From NCBI RefSeq assembly GCF_001316265.1, contig NZ_BBDN01000011.1, positions 25,621 to 89,620 on the forward strand: a stretch of DNA of 64,000 nucleotides, written 5' to 3'. Position numbers and translations under genes: made by a program. Positions 43,597 to 54,591 of this stretch are shown here, in pieces. The notes under the pieces are model-generated. The model saw only the letters and a program-made list of their open reading frames with translations, was not told the DNA's origin and searched no databases. How positions within the stretch are numbered: the stretch's first letter is position 1; the number at the start of each line of letters is the position of its first letter. This stretch comes from Vulcanisaeta sp. JCM 16159 (GTDB lineage Archaea; Thermoproteota; Thermoprotei; Thermoproteales; Thermocladiaceae).

Positions 43597-46003
43597 TCAT
43601 GAGTTTGCGAACATGGACTCACCCCTCTCATTAACAAAGCTAACCCTTATCACGTTGTCGGCTATCGTCTCCAGGGCATCAACATGGGACGTTATTATGA
43701 CGGTCCTAACACCATTACTGAGGCTCCTAATCCAGTCACCAACCCTACGCCTATGCTCCTCATCGAGGTGCTCGGTTGGCTCATCAAGTATTAATATTGG
43801 TATTACGCCCATTACGACCCTGGCAATTGCATACCTAAGCATTAGGGAGACCAGGTTCCTCTCGCCGATCGACAGAGCTTCAATGGGTAGTGAGACCCCG
43901 TCATTCCTCCTCACCATCACCTCGTAATCCTCATTAACCTCCATGGATGCGTATGAGGCCTTATGCATCAATTCCTTCATCATCACATTCAACTCCTCAT
44001 TAACAGAGTCAAGGAATATCCTCCTAACCACGGGCTTAACATCATCAAGGACCTGCTGAAGCCTACTGAGCATGTCAGAGGCGCCAACATACCTATTCAA
44101 CTCACCCCTAACCCTACCCAACTCCGATTCCCTACTCGTTAACTCGCCCCTCAACTTCTCAATCCTATCCCTAAGTGCGTTAACCCTACCCCTCAACTCC
44201 CCAACCTCCCTCATCAACGAGTCCCTCCTCACACTCAACTCCTTAATCCTAGCCCTAACACCCTCAAGCTCCCTAATCCTCCCCTCCAACTCCCTAAGCC
44301 TACCCTCAATGCCCAACCTCTCACTACGTATACTCAACAACCTAGACTCATAATCCCTAACCCTCCTCTCAAGCTCATCGGCACTTGCCAATTTACCCCT
44401 CAACTCGGCGACTCAACCTTAGCCCTACCCAACTCCTCAAGCTCCCTATTCAACCTACCTAACTCACCCTCAACACCCTCCAACTCCCTCCTCAGTGATT
44501 CCTCATCATAACCGCCAATCCTCGATAACTCCTCGACCAATGAATCCCTCCTGCTACGTAATTCCTCAAGAGACGCCCTAATAACGCCCTCCTTACCCAA
44601 CTCACCCTCAATACCCCTCAACTCACCCTCCAACCTACTCAACTCCTCGGCTTCACCACTAAGCTACCCAACCTACTCACTAACTCCTCCCTCCTCCTCA
44701 TCAACTCCCTCAACCTAACCTCCCTACTGGCCACTAGCTCCTGCGCCAAGTCCCTACTCAATGGCCTACCACATAATGGGCACCTCTCCACAGAACCGCC
44801 CTTTAGAAGGCTCAGTTCCATCTCCACATGCTCAATCTCCGCGTTGATCCTAGCCAGCTCCTCCCTAGCATTGTTAATCTCCACGTCTATTGATGCCTTC
44901 CTAGCCAGTTCCCTCCTCAACTCCTCCGCCTTTGCCTTAAGTCCACTAATTCTATCCAGCTCGTCATTCAACTCCTTAATACTCTCATCAATACTCTCCA
45001 ACTCCCTCCTAATCTCCTCAACCCTCCTCCTATAGTTCTGGGCGAGCGCCAGCCTCGCCTTAACATCATCCCTCCTCCTCATCAATTCCTCAAGCCTGCT
45101 CCTCAACTCACCCTCCCTTGAGACCACGGACTCGAGCTCAACGACCCTAGCCCTCAATTGGCTCAGTTGGTTTAGGGATTCTTTCAATGTATTTAACTCA
45201 TTCATGACCCTACCCTCCTCCTCACTAAGCATGGTCAGTCTCTGTCTCAACTCCGCATACTCACCCTCAAGCCTCTCCAACTCCTCCTCACTACTCATTA
45301 ACCTACTCAACTCCTCCTCAACAGCCCTAAGCTCCCCCTCCCTCTCGCTCAAGACCCTCTCTGCATCGGAGATCTCGCCCTCCAACCTACTTACTTCCTC
45401 CCTCCTACTCCTCAACTCCCGCTCAAGGACCTCGAGCCTACCCCTAAGCCCCTCGGTAATACTAGACACGGACCTAAGCCCCTCCCTAACCACGTCCTGC
45501 CTAGCCCTCTCAATGGCATCAAGCTAAGCAGGTATCCAGCTTAAACTCACCCCTCCTACCACTCCTTAGTATCTCCCTAATCTCCCCCTGCCTGACGTAG
45601 AGTAGTTCCGAGAATGTCTCAAGGTCTATACCCGTCGTCCTAACCACGAACTGCGTGACCTCCCTATCCCTAGCCGCAACCCTCTTACCACCCTCATCAA
45701 GGACGTAGGTCTGCGACTCAAGGGTCTTCTCGGTGCTAAACGCCCTCTGTACCAGGTATCTGCGCCCATCGATACCTATGTACTCTAGGCGAATAATGCG
45801 CTTGATGCGCCGCGCCTAACTAAGTCACTAAGCCTATACCTACCCCTAACCCATTCTGAGCCGTACAGCGCCATCGCTATTGCCTCGAGTATGCTCGTCT
45901 TACCGGAGCCGTTAGGTCCATGTATGAAGTTAATGCCCTCAGTGATTACGGCCTTACCCCTAATTATTGACCTGAAATTCTCAATCTCAATCTTGGTAAT
46001 CAT
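43597..46003 (-). CDS. rad50: Rad50 DNA double-strand break repair ATPase, frameshifted
   Basis: SMC-like ATPase that works with Mre11. Walker A is in NFIHGPNGSGKTSILEAIAM; the next frame gives LYVRQGEIREIL (Q-loop). The zinc hook is CPLCGRP in the middle of a long coiled coil, and the C-terminal lobe has LSIGERNLVSLMLRYAIARV (signature) and LILDEPTEHLDEEHR (Walker B). Shifts lie near 45790, 45530, 44640 and 44402. About 800 residues, slightly short of the usual 850-900. The ATG at 46003 is about ten bases after the Mre11 stop codon. Essential in most hyperthermophiles, so the breaks are likely errors. Confidence 0.88.
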
Positions 46004-46013
46004 GGCGTAGCAC

Positions 46014-47243
46014 CTAACCAATCAGTGATTGATTTACTACCCCTGAGTGGTACGCGACCAGGTTCTCTAGGGTCTTCAAGGCGCCATCCTCATCATCAAC
46101 CCTAACCCTCTCAATGATTTCCATAACCGCACTCACCAACTCGTCATCGCCCAGCCTCGACTTAAGGGCTTGCCTAATTATCTCATTAATACCACCAAAA
46201 ACCCTAATCGACCTCTCACCCTCACCAACCCGCCTCTCCAGGTCTAGCCTAACGTCGACCCAAGCCCTACTGAAGAGCTTCCTAAGTTCAATTGCATTGA
46301 AGTCCCTTGTCGAGTAACCACCGGCTACCTTGCCCTCAATCTCCAGGATGATCAACGAACCTCTCTGATCCATGTTACTGGCTATGTACGACACGTCACC
46401 CTTAACAACGCTGGGCTTAGCCTCCTCATACCTAATCCTCACCCTCACCAATCTCCTGGACACACCAAGCTGGACGTTATTCACCCTAACGCCATTACTA
46501 CTAACATCAAGTAGTAGAAAGCCCTTCGGGTCGACATCCTTAACCTTCCTTAGTTTTCCGTTGGCGTACTCATAAACCTCGAACTCCCTTGCATCCCAAA
46601 CCTCGAGGGAGCCTGAATAAACAGCGTTAATCCTCGGGTGCTTAAGCCCATGCTCGTGTATGTGCCCCACAGCGAAGTAATCAATGCCCAACTGAGCCAG
46701 TGGCTTCTCGTTAACCATGAAGACATCCACGTTAGGCATTGGGTATATGTACGGCGCACCCTCGATGTATTGGTGAATAACGGCTATGTTAATGCCGTTG
46801 CCCCTCAGGGCATTTAGTGAGTTAACTAACTTGTTCTGCATGTCCGTATATACCGTGCCGGCACCAATTAACCTAACGCCACCCAAGTCCACGTAGTCAT
46901 TGTCCAGGTATTGAATTAGGCCCATCTGGTGAAGGACAGCGAGTGGGTTCTCAATGGGGTTTATGACTGATGAATCGTGATTACCCCTAATGACTATGAC
47001 TCTGATACCAGACTCCCTAAGCCTTGTTAACCCCCTAATCGCCGTTATGTATATACTGGGCGACGGCCTCTGTGTATCGAAGAAGTCCCCACTAATGATC
47101 ACTGTGTCCAACCCCCCCTCCTCCCTGAGCCGTATCAACTCATTGACGGCGTTTAGGAATGCCCTGTTATAATCCTCGAGCCTCTCCTCTAGCCCGTACT
47201 GGCGATGGCCCAAGTGTATGTCGGCCAATTGCGCAATTAACAT
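46014..47243 (-). CDS. mre11: Mre11 nuclease
   Basis: Metallophosphoesterase nuclease of the Mre11-Rad50 complex, intact. All motifs are present: LADIHLGHRQYG, ISGDFFDTQRPS, VIRGNHDSSVI, IAVIHQYIEG and FAVGHIHEHGLKH. The C-terminal part binds Rad50. The ATG at 47243 directly follows the HerA stop codon (the open frame begins at a TTG nine bases earlier), so translation of herA, mre11 and rad50 is coupled. Confidence 0.93.
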   Translation of the reverse strand: MLIAQLADIHLGHRQYGLEERLEDYNRAFLNAVNELIRLREEGGLDTVIISGDFFDTQRPSPSIYITAIRGLTRLRESGIRVIVIRGNHDSSVINPIENPLAVLHQMGLIQYLDNDYVDLGGVRLIGAGTVYTDMQNKLVNSLNALRGNGINIAVIHQYIEGAPYIYPMPNVDVFMVNEKPLAQLGIDYFAVGHIHEHGLKHPRINAVYSGSLEVWDAREFEVYEYANGKLRKVKDVDPKGFLLLDVSSNGVRVNNVQLGVSRRLVRVRIRYEEAKPSVVKGDVSYIASNMDQRGSLIILEIEGKVAGGYSTRDFNAIELRKLFSRAWVDVRLDLERRVGEGERSIRVFGGINEIIRQALKSRLGDDELVSAVMEIIERVRVDDEDGALKTLENLVAYHSGVVNQSLIG

Positions 47244-47244
47244 T

Positions 47245-49165
47245 CTAACCAACCTTCAGTAATCCATCCTTAATTGCTTTTGCTGTCAGCGCTATTACGT
47301 GTGGGCATGGTTCATACGTAGAGCCACACAACTCGCAACTCCAGGTGTTCTCGCCGAGCCTGACCTCAACATGTGCATCACCAACCCTACCGCTGAGGAC
47401 TCCCGTGTCCATGTTCACGTCAACAACCTCACTAATTAATGGGGCGGCCTCAAGCACGTTCCTTGCGCTGACCTTGGTGCTCAGGGCCTTTTCGACCAAC
47501 TCCCTCAACTCCTCAATGCCTAAATTAGCCTGGGTACTCCACGCCCTGCTCAGGTCTATGTCCGAGCCACCGTAATCAAGCACCCTATCCCTAAGCCTAA
47601 TCACCAGTGGCAGCGGTGTTATTGGGCCCACGACTATTCCCTCACCAACGTCAAGCATGGGTATTAACCTACCCAGCTCCTCATTAAGCACCTCACTGGC
47701 GCTGAGTACGGCCATTACGTCCCTCTGATTAACAAGCCTCAGTATTATCTGACTATTGCACTGACTAAGCACGTCTGGGTCAACCTTAGACGGCCTTTGG
47801 GTTATCACGACTAGGTAGACGCCGAACTTACGCCCCTCACCAGCTATCCTAGAGATAACGCCAAGACTCAGCGTTGACTTAACGGCCCTGGGCTGGGCGA
47901 ACCTATGGGCCTCCTCCAGAATGACAACCACGGGGAATGGGTACCTAGGCCCTGGTAGGTTCCTCACGTAATTAACCCTAGCCCTAAACACCCTACTCAG
48001 TACGTGGTACACCACGTGATCCTGAACCTCATCACTTAAGCCTGCGAGGTTAATGATGGTTACCGAGCCCGGCCTCAGGACCTTACCAAGTGGTAATGAC
48101 CAGTGCGTGTAAAGCCCAATCCTCCTGAGTCTCCTTAAATAAACCCTGGTGCTAACAAGTAGTGCCTTCTTGGTCTTATTGTCTATTAAGTCCTCGAGTT
48201 CCTTCAACACCTTCTCCGCCTTCCTCCTGCCCTCGTCACTAAGTGATACGTTGAGCTTCTTAAGTATCCTATCAATGCTCGTGTTTGTTCCATACTCAAG
48301 AATCTCATTAATGACCTTAATCATTGAGTCCAGGGTACCCAATTGCCTAGCACCGCTGTACTTAACGATGGTCCTGACGAGGGTGTGGACCAGGTATATG
48401 ACGTACCTAATCTTGGAGGCACCCCTCGGAACACCGGCTACGTCTGCCAGGACCTCTGGCTGAACCTTCATCGTGTTTATCCTATACCTCAAGTCGCCGG
48501 TGCCGACCTCGGACGCCGTTATCACTATGACCTTATTGAGGAATTGAGGACCAAGCCTTGAGATGCTGCTCTTTATGTGTACGTATTCACCGTGCGGGTC
48601 TATGACGAGCACCGTGGCACCCTTCTTCAGTAGTTCCTCAATGAGTATTACTGAGGACCAGGTCTTCCCGGAGCCCGTGGATGCTATTATGGCCAGGTGC
48701 TCCTGAGGCCGTTCATGTCTATGCAGTAGGGTACGCCGGACCTGAGGGAGAGCCTGCCAATGCATAGGGCCCTCTCTGGGTCTACCCTCACGAACTCGCT
48801 CACCATGCTAGTATCAGCCAGGTACACGGGCGTGCCCACGGCAGGTGTTGTCCTCGGCATGTATATCTTATCGCCGTACTTATAACCGAGCACCATAACC
48901 CTGGCCTGCACAACCTCGACAATGCTGTCCCTGGGCATGTTGTCCAGGACATCGGCTACATAACCATCAGCACCAACCCTATAGGTTCGCGCCTTATCCA
49001 TAGTACCTGGCCGAGCACGTTGACGTTGACTTCCTTATCATCGACGTAGTCCCTCATGGGTATGTACACGTAGTCATAACGGTTAATGCCGCTGTTTCTC
49101 TTTATGGAAATCACGTATACTAACGGACTTTCCACATTGACGATAAACCCAATCTCATTAGTCAT
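47245..49165 (-). CDS. herA: HerA bipolar DNA translocase, two frameshifts
   Basis: Hexameric ATPase that feeds DNA ends to NurA in archaeal end resection. The N-terminal HAS-barrel region (FIVNVESPLVYVISIKRNSG; VVQARVMVLGYKYGDKIYMP) spans two frames with shifts near 48985 and 48700. The ATPase core shows LAIIASTGSGKTWSSVILIE, TVLVIDPHGEYVH, VVVILEEAHRFAQP and VVITQRPSKVDPDVLSQCNS. About 640 residues. CELCGSTYEPCPH near the C-terminus adds a Cys/His cluster, which is not a standard HerA feature I can confirm. First gene of the herA-mre11-rad50 operon. Confidence 0.88.
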
Positions 49166-49318
49166 GACTAGGCAGGAAACCCACGATGCACTGGGTATTT
49201 AACATGTTGCTGACAGGCCTTGAGTAGGCCTAGGCAAAACTTTCACTCTCAGTGTTGATTCCACCAGGACCTAGCCATACACTGTAAATACATCGGTACT
49301 GCATTAATGATTCTGAAA

Positions 49319-49645
49319 TTAGATGTGGTAGTAAAATAACTTGATGAGCGCGAGTGTGATGGCGTCTCTATCATTATTCCTTATGGCACTATAAAGCCCG
49401 GCAAATAACCTACTAATTATGGGTAATCCCCTCATGCGTATACCAACCATTGCCATAGCCTTAGCAGCCACGTAATTGCCATTAGCCAAGGCATTCAGGA
49501 CCAGGATGAGGAGGGCGTGCGAACGCAGTGGTGCAATGGCCTGAACCAAAGCCCCAGCGCTAACGCTTTCCTCAACGGCTAGGCACGCCAGCCTACACAG
49601 TGAACTTCCACCACATGCGCTATCAACAGTGGTCAGTATAAACAC
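49319..49645 (-). CDS. Helical protein segment of an unknown locus (part 4)
   Basis: 108 codons: ALVQAIAPLRSHALLILVLN, GNYVAAKAMAMVGIRMRGLP. Helical-repeat-like, without known motif. It follows the 49658 segment on the same strand after 12 bases and is probably its frameshifted continuation. Confidence 0.4.
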   Translation of the reverse strand: MFILTTVDSACGGSSLCRLACLAVEESVSAGALVQAIAPLRSHALLILVLNALANGNYVAAKAMAMVGIRMRGLPIISRLFAGLYSAIRNNDRDAITLALIKLFYYHI

Positions 49646-49657
49646 CCAATGCCCTCT

Positions 49658-50035
49658 TCAGGCTGGCATAAACGTGGCATCTACGTACTCCCTCACCGCA
49701 CTCACCAACTTCTCAGCCCTCGGCCTACCAACACTCGTCACCCCAAGCCAATTTAGGAATAGTCTAGCGGCCGCGTAGGTAAAGACGTCCTTCGCTATCG
49801 ACCGTGCAACCCTCATCATTACCTCACTGGCCTTGGCGACATCATTAGTCATGCCCAAGTAAGCCGCGTATTCGATTGCTAAACGAGTGAGTGTGGTAGA
49901 TTCAGTAAATGCAGGCCCTAGCCTCTCCACAGCCAGCCCATAAACTTCCTCAAACTTCTTACCTGCATTGATAAATTCGTTAATATCCTCAGAAGCCCTA
50001 ATCAATCTGACCCTAGCGATTAAGCTAGATGCCAT
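49658..50035 (-). CDS. Helical protein segment of an unknown locus (part 3)
   Basis: 125 codons: INAGKKFEEVYGLAVERLGP, RLAIEYAAYLGMTNDVAKAS, then EVMMRVARSIAKDV. The pattern of paired helices resembles TPR-like repeats. No catalytic motif is seen. Confidence 0.4.
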   Translation of the reverse strand: MASSLIARVRLIRASEDINEFINAGKKFEEVYGLAVERLGPAFTESTTLTRLAIEYAAYLGMTNDVAKASEVMMRVARSIAKDVFTYAAARLFLNWLGVTSVGRPRAEKLVSAVREYVDATFMPA

Positions 50036-50062
50036 GATAAAGCCCCACCAATCTCCAATCCA

Positions 50063-50647
50063 CTAGGTACTCAAGGGTGTCCCTAAAGCCTTGGTGCTTA
50101 GACGCCTTAGGAAGTCCATGAGGCTCTCATTACTGATCTCCACGCTTCCCCTCATCCCCTCAACCTTACTGATAAGCCCACCCAATCTATCCGCTGGGTC
50201 AACACCACAGTGAGGACCCGCCTCGGTGAGCTTTAGGTGAACGTGGGCCTTAACAAGCGTACTAAGTACCTCACTGTTCAACCCACCTATTGCACCTAGG
50301 ATGCTCCTAAAGACCTTGCATCTATTTGTCCTCACCCTGAGGGTATTTGCCATAGCCATTAGTAGGAATGCCCTGCCCCAATTACTGAGGTTTCTACGAA
50401 TCTTCCATAGGCCATCCACATACTGAGCCAACTCACGTAATGCGCCTTCCTGATCCACAACCGCACTGACGTTATGGAGTAATGCAGCCCAATCGTCAAG
50501 CGATGAACTCCTCAAACTGATCAACAACCTAACCAACCTAGTTAATGAGCTTGGCCGCTGAATGAGGCGTACCACCCAATTGGCGATTCTGAGAGCCTTG
50601 GTCCCAAGTTCATTATTAGCCCTGTAACCATTAAGGCCCACCTTCAC
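50063..50647 (-). CDS. Helical protein of an unknown locus (part 2)
   Basis: 194 codons starting at a GTG that overlaps the stop of the upstream ORF by four bases. Helical segments such as GTKALRIANWVVRLIQRPSS and AFLLMAMANTLRVRTNRCKV. No known family. The overlap may be translational coupling or a frameshift in one long gene. Confidence 0.45.
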   Translation of the reverse strand: MKVGLNGYRANNELGTKALRIANWVVRLIQRPSSLTRLVRLLISLRSSSLDDWAALLHNVSAVVDQEGALRELAQYVDGLWKIRRNLSNWGRAFLLMAMANTLRVRTNRCKVFRSILGAIGGLNSEVLSTLVKAHVHLKLTEAGPHCGVDPADRLGGLISKVEGMRGSVEISNESLMDFLRRLSTKALGTPLST

Positions 50648-51450
50648 GCATATGCCGTAAGCACTACTAAACCAAGTGCGTAAAACCCCTCGGCAAGACC
50701 TAGACCCCTATTCCTCTCCCTACCATCCTCGATAACCCTTATGAACTCGCCTAAGTCTCTCTCAACATTGACGCTCCTACCCTTAGCCAGTGCATCAAGT
50801 ACGGGGCTAGTATACCCCATGACAGGCCCAACCAGCAGTATCTCAGTGAGTGGTGTTATCTCATTATTTACCATCAGTAGTTTCAATGCCACACACTCAT
50901 TAACCCTACCGGCATCGCTTAGGAACTCTACGGCCGGTCTGACCAGCGGCATCAAGTCATTGGCCGTGCTCCCAAGGTCCCTAATCGCGTATCCACTCCA
51001 CGCAATGCCGAGTAGTAGTACCAACGTACCCCAGCATTTATCATCCAACCCAGCAAACTCCCTCCTCACCTCACCCCCGTAATACCCAACTATGTACTTA
51101 ATGGCATCATCCCTAGTGCTTATTCCGAGGTTGACTGTGCCGTGGTTAATCCACGGCCTCAGCACATCCCTCAGGTGTTCGTAGTCCCCGGTAATTCCGC
51201 CCATTAATGTGTTGACAATAAGCGTTAGCGCCCTTTCGGTGATTTCATCATGCCTAGTGGCTAGCCAATTAATGGTTTCCTCATTTAATAATACCCGCCC
51301 ACCTGATATCCAGTGGGTAAGCCTGCCCATGAAGTATGGAGTCATCACATAATAACCGGGCCCGGCGCCACCTCTGCCCTTAAATAACTCCCTAATGATT
51401 AGAGCCATGGCCAGTACCTTAACCACTAACCACATCGCCGCCCCATACAT
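50644..51450 (-). CDS. Helical protein of an unknown locus (part 1)
   Basis: 268 codons, intact start near 51450 and an AT-rich upstream region (51460-51650) shared with the divergent gene at 51656. Helical, with stretches such as ATRHDEITERALTLIVNTLM and LLGIAWSGYAIRDLGSTAND. Together with the next three segments it could form one protein of about 700 residues. I recognise no domain. Confidence 0.45.
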   Translation of the reverse strand: MYGAAMWLVVKVLAMALIIRELFKGRGGAGPGYYVMTPYFMGRLTHWISGGRVLLNEETINWLATRHDEITERALTLIVNTLMGGITGDYEHLRDVLRPWINHGTVNLGISTRDDAIKYIVGYYGGEVRREFAGLDDKCWGTLVLLLGIAWSGYAIRDLGSTANDLMPLVRPAVEFLSDAGRVNECVALKLLMVNNEITPLTEILLVGPVMGYTSPVLDALAKGRSVNVERDLGEFIRVIEDGRERNRGLGLAEGFYALGLVVLTAYA

Positions 51451-51655
51451 TAAGGTAATCGTTAATTTTGCGAATTACTTGCTCTAGATCGACATCACGA
51501 GCATCCTTGGGCATAACTTAAATACCAGTGAGGGATTTTAAAAATTATTGAATCATTCGTAAATCATTTTTGTATACTTTCACAATAAAATTGAAAAATA
51601 ACGAGAAAACAGGGATTAAAGGGTAGGCAGCCACGCAATTAAAGGCCTCGGTAAG

Positions 51656-52848
51656 GTGCCAGTGAATAGTAATAAGGTTAGCGCGTATACAATATACGTG
51701 AACAGGTGGGGTACATTACGACTTAGGTGCCTGAGGTGTGGCTACTTGGGACCTAGTGATGGCCCGCTATGTCCCAGGTGTGGCTTTCCGTTAATTGTTG
51801 AGCCTAGGGGCGTCCTTAGGATTGATAGGGAGAAGCCGAGCATCCTTAGGTACGCGTCTGTGCTGAACTACGGCAACAAGGCTGTAACCCTCGGTGAGGG
51901 CCTTACGAGGATTAGGAGGGTCAATGGGGTTATGATTAAGGATGAGTCCAGGAACCCAACGGGTTCCTTCATGGACAGGGGTTCCTCGGTTCTAATTAGT
52001 AATGTGAGTGGTGAGGTTAAGGTTTTGTTTGAGGAGGACTTCACGTTGTCAATAGCCACCTACGCGAATGCGGCCGGCATTGGCATTAGGGTCTATGTGA
52101 ATCCCGACCACGTGGGTGCCTATGCGGAGCTCCTTAGGTTATCTACCATGAGTAACGTTACCATCGAGTTTAGTGAGGGTGGGCATGGGGTTGACATAAT
52201 TTATGGCGAGCCCCTATTCCTTGATGGTGTTAAGACCATTGCCTACGAGCTTTATGAGCAAGTCGGTGAGGTTGAGGGCGTGGTGCTACCCATGGAGAGG
52301 GGTTACCTAGCCTGGCGGTTTATGAGGGCTTTAGGGAACTGCGTGAGTGGGGCTTCATTGGTGACCTGCCGAGGCTAATACTCGTTAAGCATAGGGCTGG
52401 CCAAATGACGGAAATCAGTGATTGGCTTGTCAAGGCCGCTGGGGCTAGGGTTGTTGATGTTGGTGATGAGGAGACCATAAGGTCAATGATCGAATTAGCG
52501 AGGGGTGGGATGTATGTCAAGCCCGTGTCCGCCATGGCCTATGCCGTGGCCTCAATGCTTGGTAAGGATTACGTGGTCGTTATAACGGGTACGGGGGTTA
52601 AGGAGTACAGGGTTGGTAGGGAACTCGGTGGTTTAACGAAGCTTCAGGAGGCCATACTCGGGGTTTTGGAGGGTTCGAGGCCACTGACGGCTTATGAAGT
52701 TTGGGAGAGGCTGGGTGGCACGGCCACTATTCAGGGGATTTATAAGGCCTTGAATTCATTGGTCAGGCGGGGTCTTGTTACTGTTGATTATGAGGTTTAT
52801 GGTAATAGGAAGGTTAGGGTTTTTCGTGTATTATCGAATTATAAATAA
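51656..52848 (+). CDS. Threonine-synthase-like protein lacking the PLP lysine, with C-terminal winged helix
   Basis: The N-terminal zinc ribbon (CLRCGYLGPSDGPLCPRCGF) and KDESRNPTGSFMDRGSSVLI are those of threonine synthase, but the residue that binds pyridoxal phosphate (Lys in NPTGSFKDRG) is Met. The SGN-type phosphate loop is replaced by EEDFTLSIATYANAAG. After a break near 52330 the fold continues (FRELREWGFIGDLPRLILVK). The last about 70 residues are a winged helix (LQEAILGVLEGSRPLTAYEV; TIQGIYKALNSLVRRGLVTV). It is therefore likely a non-catalytic sensor or regulator rather than an enzyme. About 397 residues. Confidence 0.7.
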
Positions 52849-52943
52849 TTAAGGATAATTATTAATAATGAACAAGAAGTTCGCGTGTTTTATGGTGGAT
52901 AAAAATTATAAATAATAGTTTATATAGAAAGTAGTGATTAGAA

Positions 52944-53834
52944 ATGATGATTGAGAAGTTACCATCGACCTATGCCTCGATACTTAATGCACTTGTTGAG
53001 TTGTACATGATGTCTAAAAAGCCGGTTAAGTCTAGGGATATTGCCGAGAAACTCAGTATTAATGAGGGAACCGTCAGGAACTCGATGGTCGCCCTGAGGG
53101 CCATGGGCTACATAGAGTCTAAGACCGGGCCCTACGGTGGTTATGTACCCACGCAGAAGGCCCTTGAGTATGTCAAGATGCCTGCGAACACGGTCTTCGC
53201 CCTGGACATAGCGCCAATATCAATTAATAAGTTGCCCACGAACCTATACGTGACGGGTATTGAGCTCCTCGACGTCATTAACCCATTCAGTAACAGGGCT
53301 TGTTAGGGTTATTGGTGATATGAAGAACATCAGGATTGGCGATAATGTTAGGATTGGCCTACGGCGAATAGTAGGGTGATTATTGAGGGTGTGATTACGG
53401 AGAAGAATGAGGGGTTGAGGGAGTTGGTAGTTGCCATTAACAAGTTGATAGCAATACCAAAGGTTAAGGTTGAGACGTTGATGAGTAAGAACGTGATAAC
53501 CATAAAGCATGATTCATCGCTCAAGGACGCGGCGAAGATATTTGCCGAGAGGAAGATTAGGGCCTTGCCCGTAATTGACGATGAAGGTAGGATTGTTGGT
53601 TTAATAACAACCAGCGAAGTATCCAAGGCTTACTACGAGGGTGACCTAAATGCCAGGATTGAGGATTACATGAGGAGGGATGTACCGACAGTTGATAAGG
53701 AGGCCGATATTTACGACGCCATGAGATTAATGACCGTTAACAAGATCGGTAGGTTAATAGTGGTTAGCGGCGGTAAGCCCGTGGGCATAATAACCAGGAC
53801 GGACATATTGCAGTACCTGGCATCACTTGATTAA
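52944..53834 (+). CDS. HTH-CBS domain transcriptional regulator, frameshifted
   Basis: About 297 residues. Winged HTH KPVKSRDIAEKLSINEGTVR, YIESKTGPYGGYVPTQKALE; then a DUF293-like middle (ANTVFALDIAPISINKLPTN) and two CBS motifs (LMSKNVITIKHDSSLKDAAK; YMRRDVPTVDKEADIYDAMR, GKPVGIITRTDILQYL) that bind adenine nucleotides. The frame breaks near 53300-53370. An AT-rich promoter (AAATTATAAATAATAG, TTTATATAG at 52920) precedes the ATG. It probably senses energy state; targets are unknown. Confidence 0.75.
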
Positions 53835-53868
53835 GTATTTAAAACGCAACACTCGTTAACAAGTATTA

Positions 53869-54152
53869 GGTCAGTCCACCTCTGTGACATTTGTGAGGAG
53901 AAACCCGCAGTGATTAGGTGCAGGGTTTGCGGCAGGCATGTGTGTAGTGACGACTTTGATCACTCAATTAACGCATGTAAGGCCTGCTCAGCAACCCTGT
54001 GCCAGGTATGCCGTGAGAGGCTCGCCATCGGGCATTGCGCCAAGTGTGGTAGGTTGGTTTGTAGGAGGGATAGTGTTAGAGTCGGCCTTAGTAGGTACTG
54101 CATTGATTGTGCCAGGGAGTTGGGCTTAGTCAGTGAGGTTAAGAATAAATAA
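53869..54152 (+). CDS. Cysteine-rich zinc-binding protein, start uncertain
   Basis: About 95 residues with several CxxC pairs: CDICEEKPAVIRCRVCGRHV, CKACSATLCQVCRERLAIGH, CAKCGRLVCRRDSV, YCIDC. It looks like a tandem B-box or treble-clef zinc binder. The only in-frame standard start is the GTG at 53908, which would lose the first CxxC pair. The frame continues upstream to the stop at about 53860 without ATG, GTG or TTG. TATTTAAAACGC (53836-53847) lies about 25 bp before 53869, so a lost base near the start is likely. Confidence 0.55.
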
Positions 54153-54164
54153 GGGGTTCACGCA

Positions 54165-54560
54165 GTGACTAGGTTGATGAGCGAGAATAAGCCGAGTGAG
54201 GGTAAGCCCGCGAGGAAGCTTTTGATACCGAGCTTCCTAACGCCAAGCGGAATCAAGCCTGAGGAAAAGAGGGAGAGGCGTGAGAGGAGGTTGAGGATTA
54301 GGCGTAGGGGTGACGTGGATGAGGGTAAGGCTAAGATGAACCCTGAAACAATGAGGGAGTTGGAGATCAGTGGCAAGGTGGAGATTGTATTGGTCGGTGG
54401 TGGCTCTAGGGAAAGAAAGTACATATTCACAGTAATACCTAGTGAGGATGTGCCAAAGAACGAGGTTTGGTGCAATGAGGAGGAAATGAAGAAACTAGGT
54501 GTTGCAGATAACAGTATTGCAACCGTTAGAGCCCCAAAGGAGGGCGAAGCTGAGCAATAG
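54165..54560 (+). CDS. Conserved basic protein, hypothetical
   Basis: 131 residues, intact, starting at a GTG (ATG at 54177 is an alternative). A charged N-terminal half (PEEKRERRERRLRIRRRGDV) precedes a compact C-terminal half (GKVEIVLVGGGSRERKYIFT ... EVWCNEEEMKKLGVADNSIA) with a double-psi-like alternating pattern. It follows the zinc-protein gene at 12 bp and probably shares its message. The function is unknown. Confidence 0.55.
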   Translation: MTRLMSENKPSEGKPARKLLIPSFLTPSGIKPEEKRERRERRLRIRRRGDVDEGKAKMNPETMRELEISGKVEIVLVGGGSRERKYIFTVIPSEDVPKNEVWCNEEEMKKLGVADNSIATVRAPKEGEAEQ

Positions 54561-54591
54561 GTAGTATAAGCTGTTAACCCAACCCTACACT

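Noticed and set aside
43586..45527. Long Ser/Leu-rich plus-strand ORFs (up to 107 codons) opposite rad50
   Set aside because: They mirror the coiled-coil codons (GAG/CTC, AGG/CCT) of rad50 on the other strand and are not genes.
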